Shown here one piece after another: positions 23,373 through 32,665 of a DNA stretch of 64,000 nucleotides (positions are counted from its first letter, which is position 1; every line of letters starts with the position of its first letter). Both the position numbers and the translations under genes were made by a program. Location: assembly GCF_000422625.1 (NCBI RefSeq), contig NZ_KE383895.1:4810-68809 (forward strand), written 5' to 3'. The notes under the pieces are model-generated. The model was not told the DNA's origin and did no database searches. It was given only the letters and a program-made list of their open reading frames with translations. This DNA comes from Adlercreutzia mucosicola DSM 19490 (GTDB taxonomy: Bacteria; Actinomycetota; Coriobacteriia; Coriobacteriales; Eggerthellaceae).

Positions 23373-24827
23373 ATGGCTCTAGCAAAAGGACGTTTTCGTT
23401 TTCTCGTAGCGGCGATAGGGTTCGCCGCCTTTCTCGCCATGAACTCCTTTTCCCTCTGGGGCTTCTCCGACCTGCCCCAGCGAGCGTTCGGCACCGACAC
23501 GAGCGGCTATTGGACCATCCCCCTCCAGCTGAGCAACGTCGCCACGTTCCTTTTGTACTGCATGGGTTCGCGAATCGTCCCGCACCTGACAAACCGAATC
23601 CCTTTCCCGGAGGCAGTGCTTCTCATCTCCTGCGGCATGATCTTGCTGCTGGGATTCTTCCTCTCGTCGAACCTGCCCCTTCTGGTGGCTGCAGGTATCC
23701 TCGTGGGCGCCGGCACCACCTGCTGCTTCATATGCTGGGAGCATGTTTTCTCCTTCGGAAGCCCTCGCCAAGGCGAGCACCGCATTATCGCAGGCTCCGC
23801 CGCCTCTATCCTCGCTTTCGCGCTGCTTTTCTCTTTCGGAGACGGCACCTTGCTCTTTTCCGTCGCATTGCTTGCCTTCGTGAACCTCGCACTGCTGTAT
23901 GCCTCGCTCGCTGCCGAGCGGCGGAACCTCGAAGAAGAACCGAGCGCCGCGCCCTTTAAGCCCGCAACCCTTTCTGACCTCAAGACGCGCTTCGGGAAAC
24001 CCTTGCTGTGCATTGTCATGATCGGTATCATCTCGCCAGTGTTGGGCGGCGCCGCCTTACCTCAGCCTCTTGCGCTCGAGGAGAGCTGTCTTCTTGTCCT
24101 ATCGGCAAACCTGCTGTCGGCCCTTATCCTCGGTATTATCTGGTTCGTCTTTCGCCGAAAAACGAGCATCTCACGCACCTACGTTATCCTGTTTCCCCTC
24201 CTCGTAACGGCCCTGCTCCTGCTTCCTTTTATTGCAGCGCCCTTCCGTATCGTCATCATATTTATCGGAAGCTTCTCGTTTACTTTCTTTTCCATCATCA
24301 TGATGGTGTGGTGCATTACTGCAGCAAAACAATGGCACATGGGCCTCACCGGCGTGTACGCTTTGTTTGGCGGTGTCACCTACGGATCGCGCATGGTCGG
24401 GTTGTGGCTCGCCTCAGCAATTAGCGGAAGCTCGCTCTCTCAGGAAACACAGATCTTTGCAAGCGTGGCCATCTTGCTTTACGGTTGCTCGCTGGTGATG
24501 TTCGTGCTTGCGCGCAAGGGGGCCGAAAAAACAGCTAGCGACACGAGCACCGCAACACCGAGCGGCACCGATGTGCTACGCGAAGTCTGCCAACAATTGG
24601 TAGAAGAGTACGGTCTTTCGCCACGGCAGAGCGAGGTACTCGACCTGCTTGTGCACGGCTACGATGTTCCCTCAACGGCAAAGAAGCTGTTTATCTCCGA
24701 GAATACCGTGCGCACCCATATGAAGAAGATCTACACACTGATGGACGTACACTCAAAGCAGGAGATAATTGACGCCGTGAACGAGCGCTGCGGGGAGCGG
24801 TGCGGGCACAAGCGCTCGAATTCGTGA
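23373..24827 (+). CDS. LuxR-family regulator with multi-span membrane N-terminus
   Basis: The protein has 484 residues. About twelve hydrophobic segments span residues 10-385 and look like a transporter-type bundle. The last 65 residues are a LuxR helix-turn-helix: YGLSPRQSEVLDLLVHGYDV then ISENTVRTHMKKIYTLMDVH. Such membrane-bound LuxR proteins are expanded in Eggerthellaceae and often sit beside flavin reductases. The 226-bp gap to the divergent reductase at 23146 should hold both promoters. AGGGAGGGAAG precedes the ATG. I infer that the membrane part senses the reductase substrate. Confidence 0.9.
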   Translation: MALAKGRFRFLVAAIGFAAFLAMNSFSLWGFSDLPQRAFGTDTSGYWTIPLQLSNVATFLLYCMGSRIVPHLTNRIPFPEAVLLISCGMILLLGFFLSSNLPLLVAAGILVGAGTTCCFICWEHVFSFGSPRQGEHRIIAGSAASILAFALLFSFGDGTLLFSVALLAFVNLALLYASLAAERRNLEEEPSAAPFKPATLSDLKTRFGKPLLCIVMIGIISPVLGGAALPQPLALEESCLLVLSANLLSALILGIIWFVFRRKTSISRTYVILFPLLVTALLLLPFIAAPFRIVIIFIGSFSFTFFSIIMMVWCITAAKQWHMGLTGVYALFGGVTYGSRMVGLWLASAISGSSLSQETQIFASVAILLYGCSLVMFVLARKGAEKTASDTSTATPSGTDVLREVCQQLVEEYGLSPRQSEVLDLLVHGYDVPSTAKKLFISENTVRTHMKKIYTLMDVHSKQEIIDAVNERCGERCGHKRSNS

Positions 24828-24832
24828 CGGAG

Positions 24833-24892
24833 CTGTGGCACCCCACCTCTTTCGACCTGGAGAAACCCTCCAACTGGTAGCAAACACGACCC
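24833..24892. repeat. 60-bp dispersed repeat, copy 2
   Basis: Identical to 21101-21160. Here it is non-coding and begins 5 bp after the stop of the LuxR gene. Confidence 0.9.
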
Positions 24893-25136
24893 GACCACCC
24901 TGCCGCACGGTTGGCAGAGGCCTTCGCCGGTGGAGCACTTTGCAAAAAAGTGGCCAAAAACGTCTCGAGTGCGCGCAAAAGCGGCAATGAATCCGCAAAA
25001 TCCGATGCAAATAAACGATATTCGTTTGTTTCGTTGGGTTTTCGAGGAAAACAAGGCCCTAAAAGCCCCGCAACGAGCTCACTCGAAGCGGTTTTGGCCA
25101 AAAATGGAGACTCTCTCCCAGCAGAAACATACAGGG
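24893..25136. other. Gene-free spacer between luxR and the histidine kinase gene
   Basis: I see no gene. The middle (about 24990-25055) resembles the spacer inside the inverted repeat at 20349-20462, with a shared TTGTTT..CG.TTGG.TTT pattern, and holds a small palindrome, AAACGATATTCGTTT. Confidence 0.5.
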
Positions 25137-26204
25137 CTAGCGAATACCAGGGAACCGCAGGGTAAACTGGGCGCCTTGACCCTCTTCGCCCCCCACCTCG
25201 ATAGAGCCACGATGGCGCAGCGCGCCGTGCTTGACGATGGCGAGGCCAAGACCGGTGCCGCCAGTTTCCTTTGAGCGGCTCTTCTCCAGGCGGTAAAAAC
25301 GCTCGAAGATCTTCTCGCGTGCCTCGACGGGAATGCCGGGGCCGTCGTCGCTCACGCGCACCACAACCTCGCCGCCGTTCTCGCCCACTTCCACCAGCAC
25401 CTGGCCGTCTTCCTCGTTGTAGCGGATGGCGTTCTCCACCAGATTGTAGATCATTTGCTCCATGAGCGGCTCGTTGCCGACAATGCGCGCCGGCGTACCC
25501 TGCACCTGTACGACTACGTGGCGCTCTTCGGCCAACTTCTGCAGACGGCTGGCGGCTCGCTCGGCCACAGCCAGCACTTCCACGGGCAGGGCGCTGGCCT
25601 CGTCGGGAGGCAACTCGTCCAGCCGCGACAGGATGAGCACATCGTTGATAAGCGCCCGCATCGCCTGGGATTCCTGATAGATGAGGCCCGCGAAGCGCGG
25701 CACATCGTCGGAGGGAACCATGCCGTTGGCCATCAGCTCGGCATAGCCGGAGATCACTTGCAGCGGCGTCTTCATCTCGTGGGACACATTGGCCGAGAAG
25801 TCGCGGCGCATGCTTTCGGCGCGGGCGAGTTCCTCGTTCTGGGTGCGCAGAATGCGCTGCTGGGAATCGATGCGCTGCAGCAGCGGCTCCATTTCCACGT
25901 AGGCTTTGCTAGCCAGGGGATCGGCCACGTCAACGTTGTCGAGCGGCCGCATAATATAGCGTGTAAGCAGGCGCGATACGGCAAAGGCCAGCACCGTGCC
26001 CACCATGAGGGTAGCCAGCACGCACACGGCCAATTCGCCGGTAAAGAAGTCGGCCATAGCCTCGCGGGAGCCAGGCAGCTGGCGCATAGTAGCAGAGAAG
26101 ATGCCGACGAACAGCAGCGTGAAGGCCGCAATGCCAGCCAGAGTGAAGATGAGGATGCTGCGGAAAATGCGACCCGACAGACTGGGCAGACCGCGCTTAC
26201 TCAC
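25137..26204 (-). CDS. phoR-like: Sensor histidine kinase, PhoR-like
   Basis: The protein has 355 residues from a GTG at 26204 that overlaps the stop of the response regulator by 8 bp; a longer frame to 26273 would lie wholly inside that gene. Two membrane helices (SILIFTLAGIAAFTLLFVGI; LAVCVLATLMVGTVLAFAVS) flank a short outer loop. The HisKA box reads FSANVSHEMKTPLQVISGYA; the ATPase has NLVENAIRYN, SDDGPGIP and GTGLGLAIV. The short loop and the neighbouring Na/Pi transporter suggest phosphate sensing, with Pho-box-like repeats nearby as support. Confidence 0.88.
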   Translation of the reverse strand: MSKRGLPSLSGRIFRSILIFTLAGIAAFTLLFVGIFSATMRQLPGSREAMADFFTGELAVCVLATLMVGTVLAFAVSRLLTRYIMRPLDNVDVADPLASKAYVEMEPLLQRIDSQQRILRTQNEELARAESMRRDFSANVSHEMKTPLQVISGYAELMANGMVPSDDVPRFAGLIYQESQAMRALINDVLILSRLDELPPDEASALPVEVLAVAERAASRLQKLAEERHVVVQVQGTPARIVGNEPLMEQMIYNLVENAIRYNEEDGQVLVEVGENGGEVVVRVSDDGPGIPVEAREKIFERFYRLEKSRSKETGGTGLGLAIVKHGALRHRGSIEVGGEEGQGAQFTLRFPGIR

Positions 26205-26985
26205 GATGCGCCTCGCTGAAGCCGCTGAAACGATACCCCACGCCGCGCACCGTGGCAATGGCCGCCTCGGCACCGGGATACGCTGCGGCCAACTTGTGCC
26301 GGAGAGTCTTCACATGCATGTCCACAGTGCGCGTCTCGCCCGCGTACAGCACATCCCACACCTTCTCCAGCAGGTAGTCACGCGTGAGCACGCGGCCGGT
26401 GTTCTCCATGAACACGCGCAGAAGGTCGAACTCCTTCAGGGTCAGTTGCACGGGAACGCCCTGCACTTCCACGATGTGGGCATCGGGGTCGAGCGTGATG
26501 GGGCCGGCGACGAGGGCTCCGGGCGCGGGCGGCTGGGCGGCAGGGCCGGCCGCCGATGGCTGCGAGGCAGCCGCGCCTCCGGCTGCCCCCGCCCCTTCCG
26601 CCGGGCGGGCGGCGCGACGCAACAGGGCGTTCACGCGCGAGACCAGCTCCATCATCCCGAAGGGCTTCGCCAGGTAGTCGTCGGCCCCGGCGTCCAAGCC
26701 GCACACCTTGTCGAACTCGGCGCCCTTGGCAGTGAGCATCATCACGGGCAACGTGGCGGTGGCGTCATCGGTGCGCAGCTGGCGCAGCAGTTCCAGGCCG
26801 TCCACTTCCGGCAGCATGATGTCCAGCAGCACCGCCGCCGGGCGCTGGCGGCGGCAGCATTCCAGCAGGTCCAGGCCATCGGGGAACGCCTCCACAGCCA
26901 GGCCTGCTTGGCGCAGGGCGTAGGCGGTCAGATCGCGAATGTTCGCATCGTCTTCCACATAATATATGAGCGGCTTTTCTTCCAT
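26197..26985 (-). CDS. phoB-like: OmpR/PhoB-family response regulator
   Basis: The protein has 262 residues. The receiver has the acidic pair EDD near residue 12, the phospho-acceptor in AVLLDIMLPEVDG, and a conserved Lys in LAKPFG. A long Ala/Gly/Pro linker leads to a winged-helix DNA-binding domain (LTLKEFDLLRVFMENTGRVL then TVDMHVKTLRHKL and ATVRGVGYRF). It forms a pair with the overlapping kinase gene. The direct repeats upstream of nptA and the alkaline phosphatase gene are candidate targets. Confidence 0.93.
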   Translation of the reverse strand: MEEKPLIYYVEDDANIRDLTAYALRQAGLAVEAFPDGLDLLECCRRQRPAAVLLDIMLPEVDGLELLRQLRTDDATATLPVMMLTAKGAEFDKVCGLDAGADDYLAKPFGMMELVSRVNALLRRAARPAEGAGAAGGAAASQPSAAGPAAQPPAPGALVAGPITLDPDAHIVEVQGVPVQLTLKEFDLLRVFMENTGRVLTRDYLLEKVWDVLYAGETRTVDMHVKTLRHKLAAAYPGAEAAIATVRGVGYRFSGFSEAHRE

Positions 26986-27006
26986 GGGGCTATGGTAGCC
27001 GATTTC

Positions 27007-28041
27007 CTAGGCAGCGGCCGCCGCGTCAGGAACCCATTCCTTTTTTGTAAGCGGATTGCGGGGACGGCGGGGCGTGTCGGGCAGCACAGCCATGACGATG
27101 CGCACCATCAGCGACACCAGCGGCAGCCACAACACGGTCATGGTCACGTTGAACAGAGTGTGGGCGTTCGCGATCTGGCGCGCGATGACCTCGATCTCGG
27201 GGCCCGGCGTGAGGGCTGCCACCACCGAAGCTGCCGGGCCGATGAGCCACACGAACAGCAGGCAACCCGACAGGTTGAAGATGCAGTGGGACAGAGCCAC
27301 GCGCTTGGCATCGCGGCTCTGGCCGACAGAGGCTAGAAGAGCCGTGATGGTAGTGCCCAGGTTGTCGCCGAGCAAAATGGGAAGGGCCCCTTCCAAGCCG
27401 ATGATGCTGGCGCCATCGACTCCTGGCTGCGCGGCGAAGTTCTGCAGCACGGCGATGGTGGCACTGGAGCTTTGCACCACCAGGGTCATGACGGTGCCAA
27501 CCAGCACACCCAGGATCGGCACGCCGGTGACCTGGGCGATCATGTCCGTGAACACGGGGTTCTCGGCCAGGGGCTTCATGACGGCGCCCATGGTGTCGAT
27601 GCCGAGGAACAGAAGGCCGAAGCCAAAGATGGCCGTACCGGTGAGCTTCACCTTCGACTGCTTCGCCACCGACATGATGATGAAGCCCGTGAGCACAATG
27701 CCGAGCACGTAGTCGGATAGCTTGAAGGCGATGATCTGCGCCGTGATGGTGGTGCCGATGTTGGCGCCCATGATGATGGGGATGGCCTGGCGCAGGTTCA
27801 TGAGACCGGCCGCCACGAAGCCGATGGTCATAACTGTGGTGGCCGACGAGCTTTGCAGCACCGCCGTGGCCACAGCGCCGGCGAGCACCGCCACCAGCGG
27901 ATTCTTCGTCACCGCAGCCAGAATGGAGCGCATGCGCTCGCCCGCGGCGTCTTGCAAGCTGCCGCTCATCAGGTTCATGCCATACAGGAACAGAGCCAAG
28001 CCGCCGAACAGTCCTAGCCCGATCTGCAACAGTTCTTCCAC
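27007..28041 (-). CDS. nptA: Na+/phosphate cotransporter, NptA family
   Basis: The protein has 344 residues from a GTG at 28041 preceded by AAGGAG. The longer frame to 28104 would place extra residues before the first membrane helix without a ribosome site. The two inverted transporter repeats are visible through their signature pairs AVLQSSSATTVMTIGF and LVVQSSSATIAVLQNF. It lacks the PhoU-like tail found in some relatives. Pho-box-like 11-bp repeats lie 85-115 bp upstream, and the PhoBR-like genes follow directly downstream on the same strand. Confidence 0.92.
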   Translation of the reverse strand: MEELLQIGLGLFGGLALFLYGMNLMSGSLQDAAGERMRSILAAVTKNPLVAVLAGAVATAVLQSSSATTVMTIGFVAAGLMNLRQAIPIIMGANIGTTITAQIIAFKLSDYVLGIVLTGFIIMSVAKQSKVKLTGTAIFGFGLLFLGIDTMGAVMKPLAENPVFTDMIAQVTGVPILGVLVGTVMTLVVQSSSATIAVLQNFAAQPGVDGASIIGLEGALPILLGDNLGTTITALLASVGQSRDAKRVALSHCIFNLSGCLLFVWLIGPAASVVAALTPGPEIEVIARQIANAHTLFNVTMTVLWLPLVSLMVRIVMAVLPDTPRRPRNPLTKKEWVPDAAAAA

Positions 28042-28124
28042 CCACGTCTCCTTCTCGCGCCGCCCGGGCGATGCCCGCACAGCTCTTGTCATTGCGCGAT
28101 GCATCCTACGAAACCCATGGGTGA

Positions 28125-28157
28125 AACAAGTAAGGCAACCGTAAAGCCTAGGTAAAA
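28125..28157 (-). promoter_or_regulatory. Three 11-bp direct repeats, candidate Pho box upstream of nptA
   Basis: On the minus strand three contiguous 11-mers read TTTTACCTAGG, CTTTACGGTTG and CCTTACTTGTT. The shared core TTAC repeats every 11 bp. Pho boxes bound by PhoB/PhoP proteins in Actinobacteria are built from 11-bp direct repeats. The same pattern occurs before the alkaline phosphatase gene. Confidence 0.6.
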
Positions 28158-28226
28158 TTTGCTGTGAGGGAGGGGCCGTCCCTCATCTCCTGGGCTCGGC
28201 GCGGCACCTCCCTGCCCCTCAAACGC

Positions 28227-28252
28227 GGAAACCGCGCCGGGGCGCGGTTTCC
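28227..28252 (-). terminator. Terminator of the large flavin reductase gene
   Basis: GGAAACCGCG (28227-28236) pairs with CGCGGTTTCC (28243-28252), 28 bp past the stop codon. There is no long T-run. Confidence 0.6.
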
Positions 28253-28280
28253 TGGGGAGGGAGGATTGGAAAAGTGCCAG

Positions 28281-30779
28281 CTAGCGGGCCGTGGACTTGG
28301 CTTCCACGTCCACGAGAGCAGGACTGACGTAGGTGAAGCCGCCATAGGTCTCGTTGATGTAGCGGGCCGCGTCCTCGGCGGCCAAGCGACCGCTCGTCCA
28401 CAGCCAGCCCTGGGCAACACCGCCGAAGCCCACGTAGTTGTGGTTCGGGTTCAGCAGCACGCCCATGGAGTCCACGCCGATGGCGTACAGGCCCTCGATA
28501 GGGGTCGCGTGGTCGTCCTTCAGCACGCGAATCTGCGTGTCCACATCCAGGCCGCCCGCCGTCGAGAACGAGGCGTTGAACACCTGCACCGCGTAGAACG
28601 GGCCCGTGGCGATCTTCTTCAGGAACTTCGGATCCTTTCCGAAATCGGTGTCCGCGCCAGCTTCCACCAGCTTGTTGTAGGCAGCCACGGTCTCTTCCAG
28701 TGTGGCCGCGGGCACACCGATCTGCTCGGCCAGAGCGCTCAGCGTATCGGCCTTCCACGCCATGCCCTCCTCGATGGAGAACTCCAGGCCCTCGTACACC
28801 TCGGGCACGGGCATCTCACCGGGGATGTCGCCCTGAGAGCAGTAGCCCTCGAACTTCGGGATGTTGTTGAAGCCCTCGTTGGCGATGGTGGACAGCACTT
28901 CATCGGACAGGATGGTGTAGAAGCAGCTGCCGGCGGCGAAGCAGGGCCACGATTCGCTGTCGATGTCCGCGGAAAAGCTCTCGTAGCGGGCCTCGTCCAT
29001 GTAGCGCTTGCCTTCCTGGTTCACCATGATCGCATCGGCCGTGATGCCGCAAGCCAGCGGGATGTTGTTCAGCGTCCACGTCTTATAGCGGCCCGTGCGC
29101 CCGTCCAGCACGTCGTCGTAGAAGTTGATGGGGTAGCGGCTCAGCCAGTGGTCGCAGGTCACGTGCATCACATTGGGACTCATGCCGATGTTGAAGGTGC
29201 CCGCACCGATGTTCAGGGCGGCCTGGATCATGGCACCGGTGTCCTGATCGGTACCGATGCGCTTGCGCTCACCGCGCCACGGCTCGTCCAGCAGCTCGTT
29301 CACCATGTCGGGGTTGGCGCTGAAGCCGCCCGTGTTCATGATGATGGCCTTGGCGTTGATGACGTATTCCTGGCCCGTGTACAGGTTGCGCGCCTTCACA
29401 CCGGTGACGCGATCTCCCTCAGTGATCAGCTCGTAGCCCTCGGTCTCCAGCATATAGCGGCCGCCCTGGGCCTCCACCGCCGCCAGCATCTGCTTGTAGT
29501 AGGTGTCCAGCACGGCACGGCGATCCTCGTAGGTGCCCACATCGGTGTTCGAGGTGAGCGCCACGTTGTAGCTGGTCAGGCCCTCGGTCATGGGGTTGGG
29601 CTTCCCCATGCTGCCGAAGATCCAGTCCTGACCGTACAGCCAGTCGATGGTATTGCCCGATTCGGCGAAGAACAGGTCGATGACATCCTCTTTCGCCATC
29701 TGGGTGCCGTCGGTGGTGGTGAAGTGCTTCCACTTCTCCTTGAAGCGCTCGGCGTCCACAAAGGGCTCGCCACCGTTGATGGCCTCCATGTACTGCGGCG
29801 GATTCACGGCGCAGCCCTCGTGGGTGAGCGCCGACTTGCCGCCGTACTTGCCGGCACGGTCTATGCCGAGCAGGCTCACGCGGCCGCCGCCGTTCATGGC
29901 GCGGATGCACTCGCAGGCGCGCTTCATGGCGATGATGCCGCCGGTGCCCATGCCCACGACGCACACATCCACGTCGATGGTTTCGGGATCGGAGGGCTCG
30001 GGCTTCTCGGGGGCCACCTGGAAGGCGCTGACCGCATGGGGGTTCGAGCCGCCCGCTTCCAGGGCCTCCTTCAGGGCCTGGGTGATGGCCGACTTCACAG
30101 CGTTGCTGGAAGCGGTGGCACCAGTGACGGCATCCACGGCCACAGACTGATTCTCGATGATGCGCGGGAACAGCAGGTCCTTCACACTCTGCAGAATGAC
30201 CTCGGTCTCGCCGTGCTGGAAGCGATCGTCGGGCACCTCGATCTTCAGGATGGAGCGATCGTTCACGGTGATGGTCACAGGCAGATCCCAAATCTGCCAG
30301 TAACCCTTGGCGTAGCCGGTATAGGTGCCGGGCTTCATCACCGCCGACGACGCATCCTCGGCGGCGCCGATGGCCTCATTGTAGGCCTGCACCGAGGCGC
30401 TCTTGATGGCCTCGGACGTCACCGTGGCACCGCTGACGGCATCCACGTCAATGGTAGCGTTCTCGGCCATGGCCTCCTGCATCACCGTGGCCGCCCGGCC
30501 GCCGCGGTTCGGCGTCTCCATGGGTGCGTCGATGGTCGCAGCCACCACGCTGCCCGAGCCGCGATCCACTGTAAGCTCGACGGTCACATCGCCGCCGAAG
30601 CCGGGCACCGTAGCCGAGGCCGTGGCCTCGCCCGTAGCCGCCATCTTGTCCGTGCCGCCACCAGCGCACCCGGCCAAGGGCAGCGCCGCCCCCACGGCTC
30701 CCGCACCGGCCAAGCCGAGCGCGGCGCCCTTCAGAAAGCTGCGGCGCGACAGGCCTTTGTGCTTGAGCATTTCTCCCAT
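28281..30779 (-). CDS. Tat-exported flavoprotein reductase with two FMN-binding domains and an FAD domain
   Basis: The protein has 832 residues; AAGGAGGAG precedes the ATG. It has a twin-arginine signal (SRRSFLKGAALGLAG) and lipobox LAGC. Two small FMN-binding domains follow, each with the Thr attachment motif for covalent FMN (VSGATVTSEAI; VTGATASSNAV). The FAD domain starts at VDVCVVGMGTGGIIAMKRAC and ends with PIEGLYAIGVDSMGVLLNPN. This architecture is like urocanate or fumarate reductases that take electrons through FMN, but with the FMN domain doubled. Electrons could come from a membrane quinol or NapC-like donor not seen here. The substrate is unknown. The membrane-LuxR gene lies upstream on the same strand. 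Confidence 0.92.
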   Translation of the reverse strand: MGEMLKHKGLSRRSFLKGAALGLAGAGAVGAALPLAGCAGGGTDKMAATGEATASATVPGFGGDVTVELTVDRGSGSVVAATIDAPMETPNRGGRAATVMQEAMAENATIDVDAVSGATVTSEAIKSASVQAYNEAIGAAEDASSAVMKPGTYTGYAKGYWQIWDLPVTITVNDRSILKIEVPDDRFQHGETEVILQSVKDLLFPRIIENQSVAVDAVTGATASSNAVKSAITQALKEALEAGGSNPHAVSAFQVAPEKPEPSDPETIDVDVCVVGMGTGGIIAMKRACECIRAMNGGGRVSLLGIDRAGKYGGKSALTHEGCAVNPPQYMEAINGGEPFVDAERFKEKWKHFTTTDGTQMAKEDVIDLFFAESGNTIDWLYGQDWIFGSMGKPNPMTEGLTSYNVALTSNTDVGTYEDRRAVLDTYYKQMLAAVEAQGGRYMLETEGYELITEGDRVTGVKARNLYTGQEYVINAKAIIMNTGGFSANPDMVNELLDEPWRGERKRIGTDQDTGAMIQAALNIGAGTFNIGMSPNVMHVTCDHWLSRYPINFYDDVLDGRTGRYKTWTLNNIPLACGITADAIMVNQEGKRYMDEARYESFSADIDSESWPCFAAGSCFYTILSDEVLSTIANEGFNNIPKFEGYCSQGDIPGEMPVPEVYEGLEFSIEEGMAWKADTLSALAEQIGVPAATLEETVAAYNKLVEAGADTDFGKDPKFLKKIATGPFYAVQVFNASFSTAGGLDVDTQIRVLKDDHATPIEGLYAIGVDSMGVLLNPNHNYVGFGGVAQGWLWTSGRLAAEDAARYINETYGGFTYVSPALVDVEAKSTAR

Positions 30780-30900
30780 AACTCCTCCTTTGTCTTATGG
30801 CCTCCAACGGCCCCCATCCTAGGGAAAGGGCGCGCGTCGGTGCATCTGGCAAAGGCGTGTATTTTGAAAAATGGGTGCGAAACTTCTCTACCAAACTCGT

Positions 30901-32496
30901 CTAGTCACCGATTTGATCAGGGGAAACGTTCTTTGTTTTCTCGCGTTCTATCAGCTCGATCAGCTCTTGCTGACGATGCACGTCCAGCTTCTGGTACACG
31001 TGAGTCGCATGGGTATGCGCCGTGCCCTTCGAAATGCACAGCTTCTCGGCAATGGCGGGAATGTTGCGCCCGCGAGCCAGAAGACCCATCACCTCGCACT
31101 CGCGCGGAGTCAAGCGCCCGCGCTCGGCCACACGAGCGATGCTGGCCTCGAAAGCCGATTCGGATTCGTGCGCAACGGCGCCGGCAACGGGCGCGGCGGG
31201 AGCCGTATGGAACAGGCGGCTGAGCATGCGCTCGGGGAAGAGCCACGACAGCAGCACCACGAGCCCCAAAATGAGCACCGCCACGATAGCCGCCACCTGC
31301 ACGATATCGGCATCCACGGCAGCCAGGGCCGCATGGGCGCCGAGCAACCCCACGCCGTACCCGAAATTTTTCGCCGCCGTGAGCAAGCCGAAGGACCGCC
31401 AAGCGCCGATACCCGGTAGCGAGGCCGCTTCGGCCACAATGATCCACACGAAGATGTCGAAGAACTTGCGGCCGATGCTGGAGGCCATAAGAGCTCCCTC
31501 GCCCAAAAGACCTGGAGAAAGCAGAAACAGCACGAAGCCCAGGGTAACCACGGGCAGCACCAGATGGAACAGCGTCGCCGGGCGCACCGGGCGCAGCAGC
31601 AGAAACGAGCAGATGATCACACAGGCAGCCAGCAGGTTGGCCCAGAAGCGAATCTGCGATGCGGCATCGGAGGGCAGCGAGCTGTAGGCCAGGGTGATGA
31701 ACATGTTGTAGATGAGCGAGAACGCCAGCGTCGTTGCCAGAATCGCAAGCACTGTGCGCGCGGGGCCGCGATCACGCTGAGCGACGCGGTCGGCCGGGGT
31801 CAGACCCGACGCGGTCACCACGGCCGCGCCGGTAGAGGGCAACGAAGCCTCGCTGTCACCCCCTTCCCCGGCCGCTTCGTCGGCGCGGCGGCGCACCAGC
31901 AGCAGCACTGCCTGCACACCCAGCAGCGTCAGCGATGCCAGGTAAAACCCGTTCCCCGGCAGAAACGACAGCATAATGCCGAACAGCGACGATACCGCCA
32001 TGCCAAACAGCGTGTACAGCTGAATGCCCGCCTGGGATAGTCGCACGAACTTCGGCCCCCAGGCCGTTTCGAAGAAGCCGGCCGACGCGCCGGCCAGCGA
32101 AAACCCCGCAACCAGCAGCACTCCCGAGCCGTCAAACTTTCCGATCATAATGGACACCATGCCCAGCACGCCCACGGTAAGAAAGGCTACGACCGCCCCG
32201 ACGGGCGCGGCCAGGTCCGTCCGGCGCTTCGCGAACATCGCGATGGCCAAAGCCGTTGCAGCGGCCAGCATGAACACCACTTCCTGCACAGCGAGCGAGG
32301 CACCCGAAATCCAAATCTCATTGGCCGCGAAAGCCAGCAGCGCCGTAGCCTGGGCGCGGCTGAGCCCAAATCCCAGCAAGTCCCATCGGAAGGGCACGAG
32401 TGCCAACCCGATCGTCTCCCGTAGCTGTTCCTGAGCCAGTGCCCCTTTGGGCACATCCACCCCATCCCGCTCAGTCATCCCCGTCGCGTCACTCAT
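30901..32496 (-). CDS. LuxR-family regulator with multi-span membrane N-terminus
   Basis: The protein has about 531 residues; the start is uncertain (ATG at 32496 or 32478), and a longer frame to 32610 lacks support. About twelve membrane helices occupy residues 25-440. The C-terminus is a LuxR helix-turn-helix (RLTPRECEVMGLLARGRNIP then ISKGTAHTHATHVYQKLDVH). It is the likely regulator of the flavin reductase gene 121 bp downstream on the same strand, a different geometry from the divergent pairs at 23 kb and 63 kb. Confidence 0.88.
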   Translation of the reverse strand: MSDATGMTERDGVDVPKGALAQEQLRETIGLALVPFRWDLLGFGLSRAQATALLAFAANEIWISGASLAVQEVVFMLAAATALAIAMFAKRRTDLAAPVGAVVAFLTVGVLGMVSIMIGKFDGSGVLLVAGFSLAGASAGFFETAWGPKFVRLSQAGIQLYTLFGMAVSSLFGIMLSFLPGNGFYLASLTLLGVQAVLLLVRRRADEAAGEGGDSEASLPSTGAAVVTASGLTPADRVAQRDRGPARTVLAILATTLAFSLIYNMFITLAYSSLPSDAASQIRFWANLLAACVIICSFLLLRPVRPATLFHLVLPVVTLGFVLFLLSPGLLGEGALMASSIGRKFFDIFVWIIVAEAASLPGIGAWRSFGLLTAAKNFGYGVGLLGAHAALAAVDADIVQVAAIVAVLILGLVVLLSWLFPERMLSRLFHTAPAAPVAGAVAHESESAFEASIARVAERGRLTPRECEVMGLLARGRNIPAIAEKLCISKGTAHTHATHVYQKLDVHRQQELIELIEREKTKNVSPDQIGD

Positions 32497-32614
32497 CGCC
32501 GTCCCGTGCTTTCTGCCAATCTCGCCATCCCCTCCCGGTAGCGCCCTCCCGGCAACCGTCCTCGGCCGCAGGCAGCATCTATGTCCTCCCTCTATCATAG
32601 CGCAACACAAAAAG

Positions 32615-32638
32615 AGGGACGACCCGGAGGCCGTCCCT
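32615..32638 (-). terminator. Terminator copied with the nrdD 3' fragment
   Basis: AGGGACG and CGTCCCT pair around a 10-nt loop and are followed on the minus strand by CTTTTTG. Position and sequence correspond to the terminator after the real nrdD (37561-37583). Confidence 0.7.
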
Positions 32639-32665
32639 TCTTGAGAGCAATAGGTAGCGCCACGG

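Noticed and set aside
21101-24892. Insertion sequence bounded by the two 60-bp repeats
   Set aside because: The DNA between them holds a normal reductase/regulator pair and no transposase; the repeats are direct and more likely dispersed elements.
28164-31223. A very long plus-strand open frame (over 1000 codons) opposite the FMN/FAD reductase gene
   Set aside because: It is an antisense shadow caused by high GC at third positions; it lacks family features, and the minus-strand gene has a complete Tat signal and flavin motifs.
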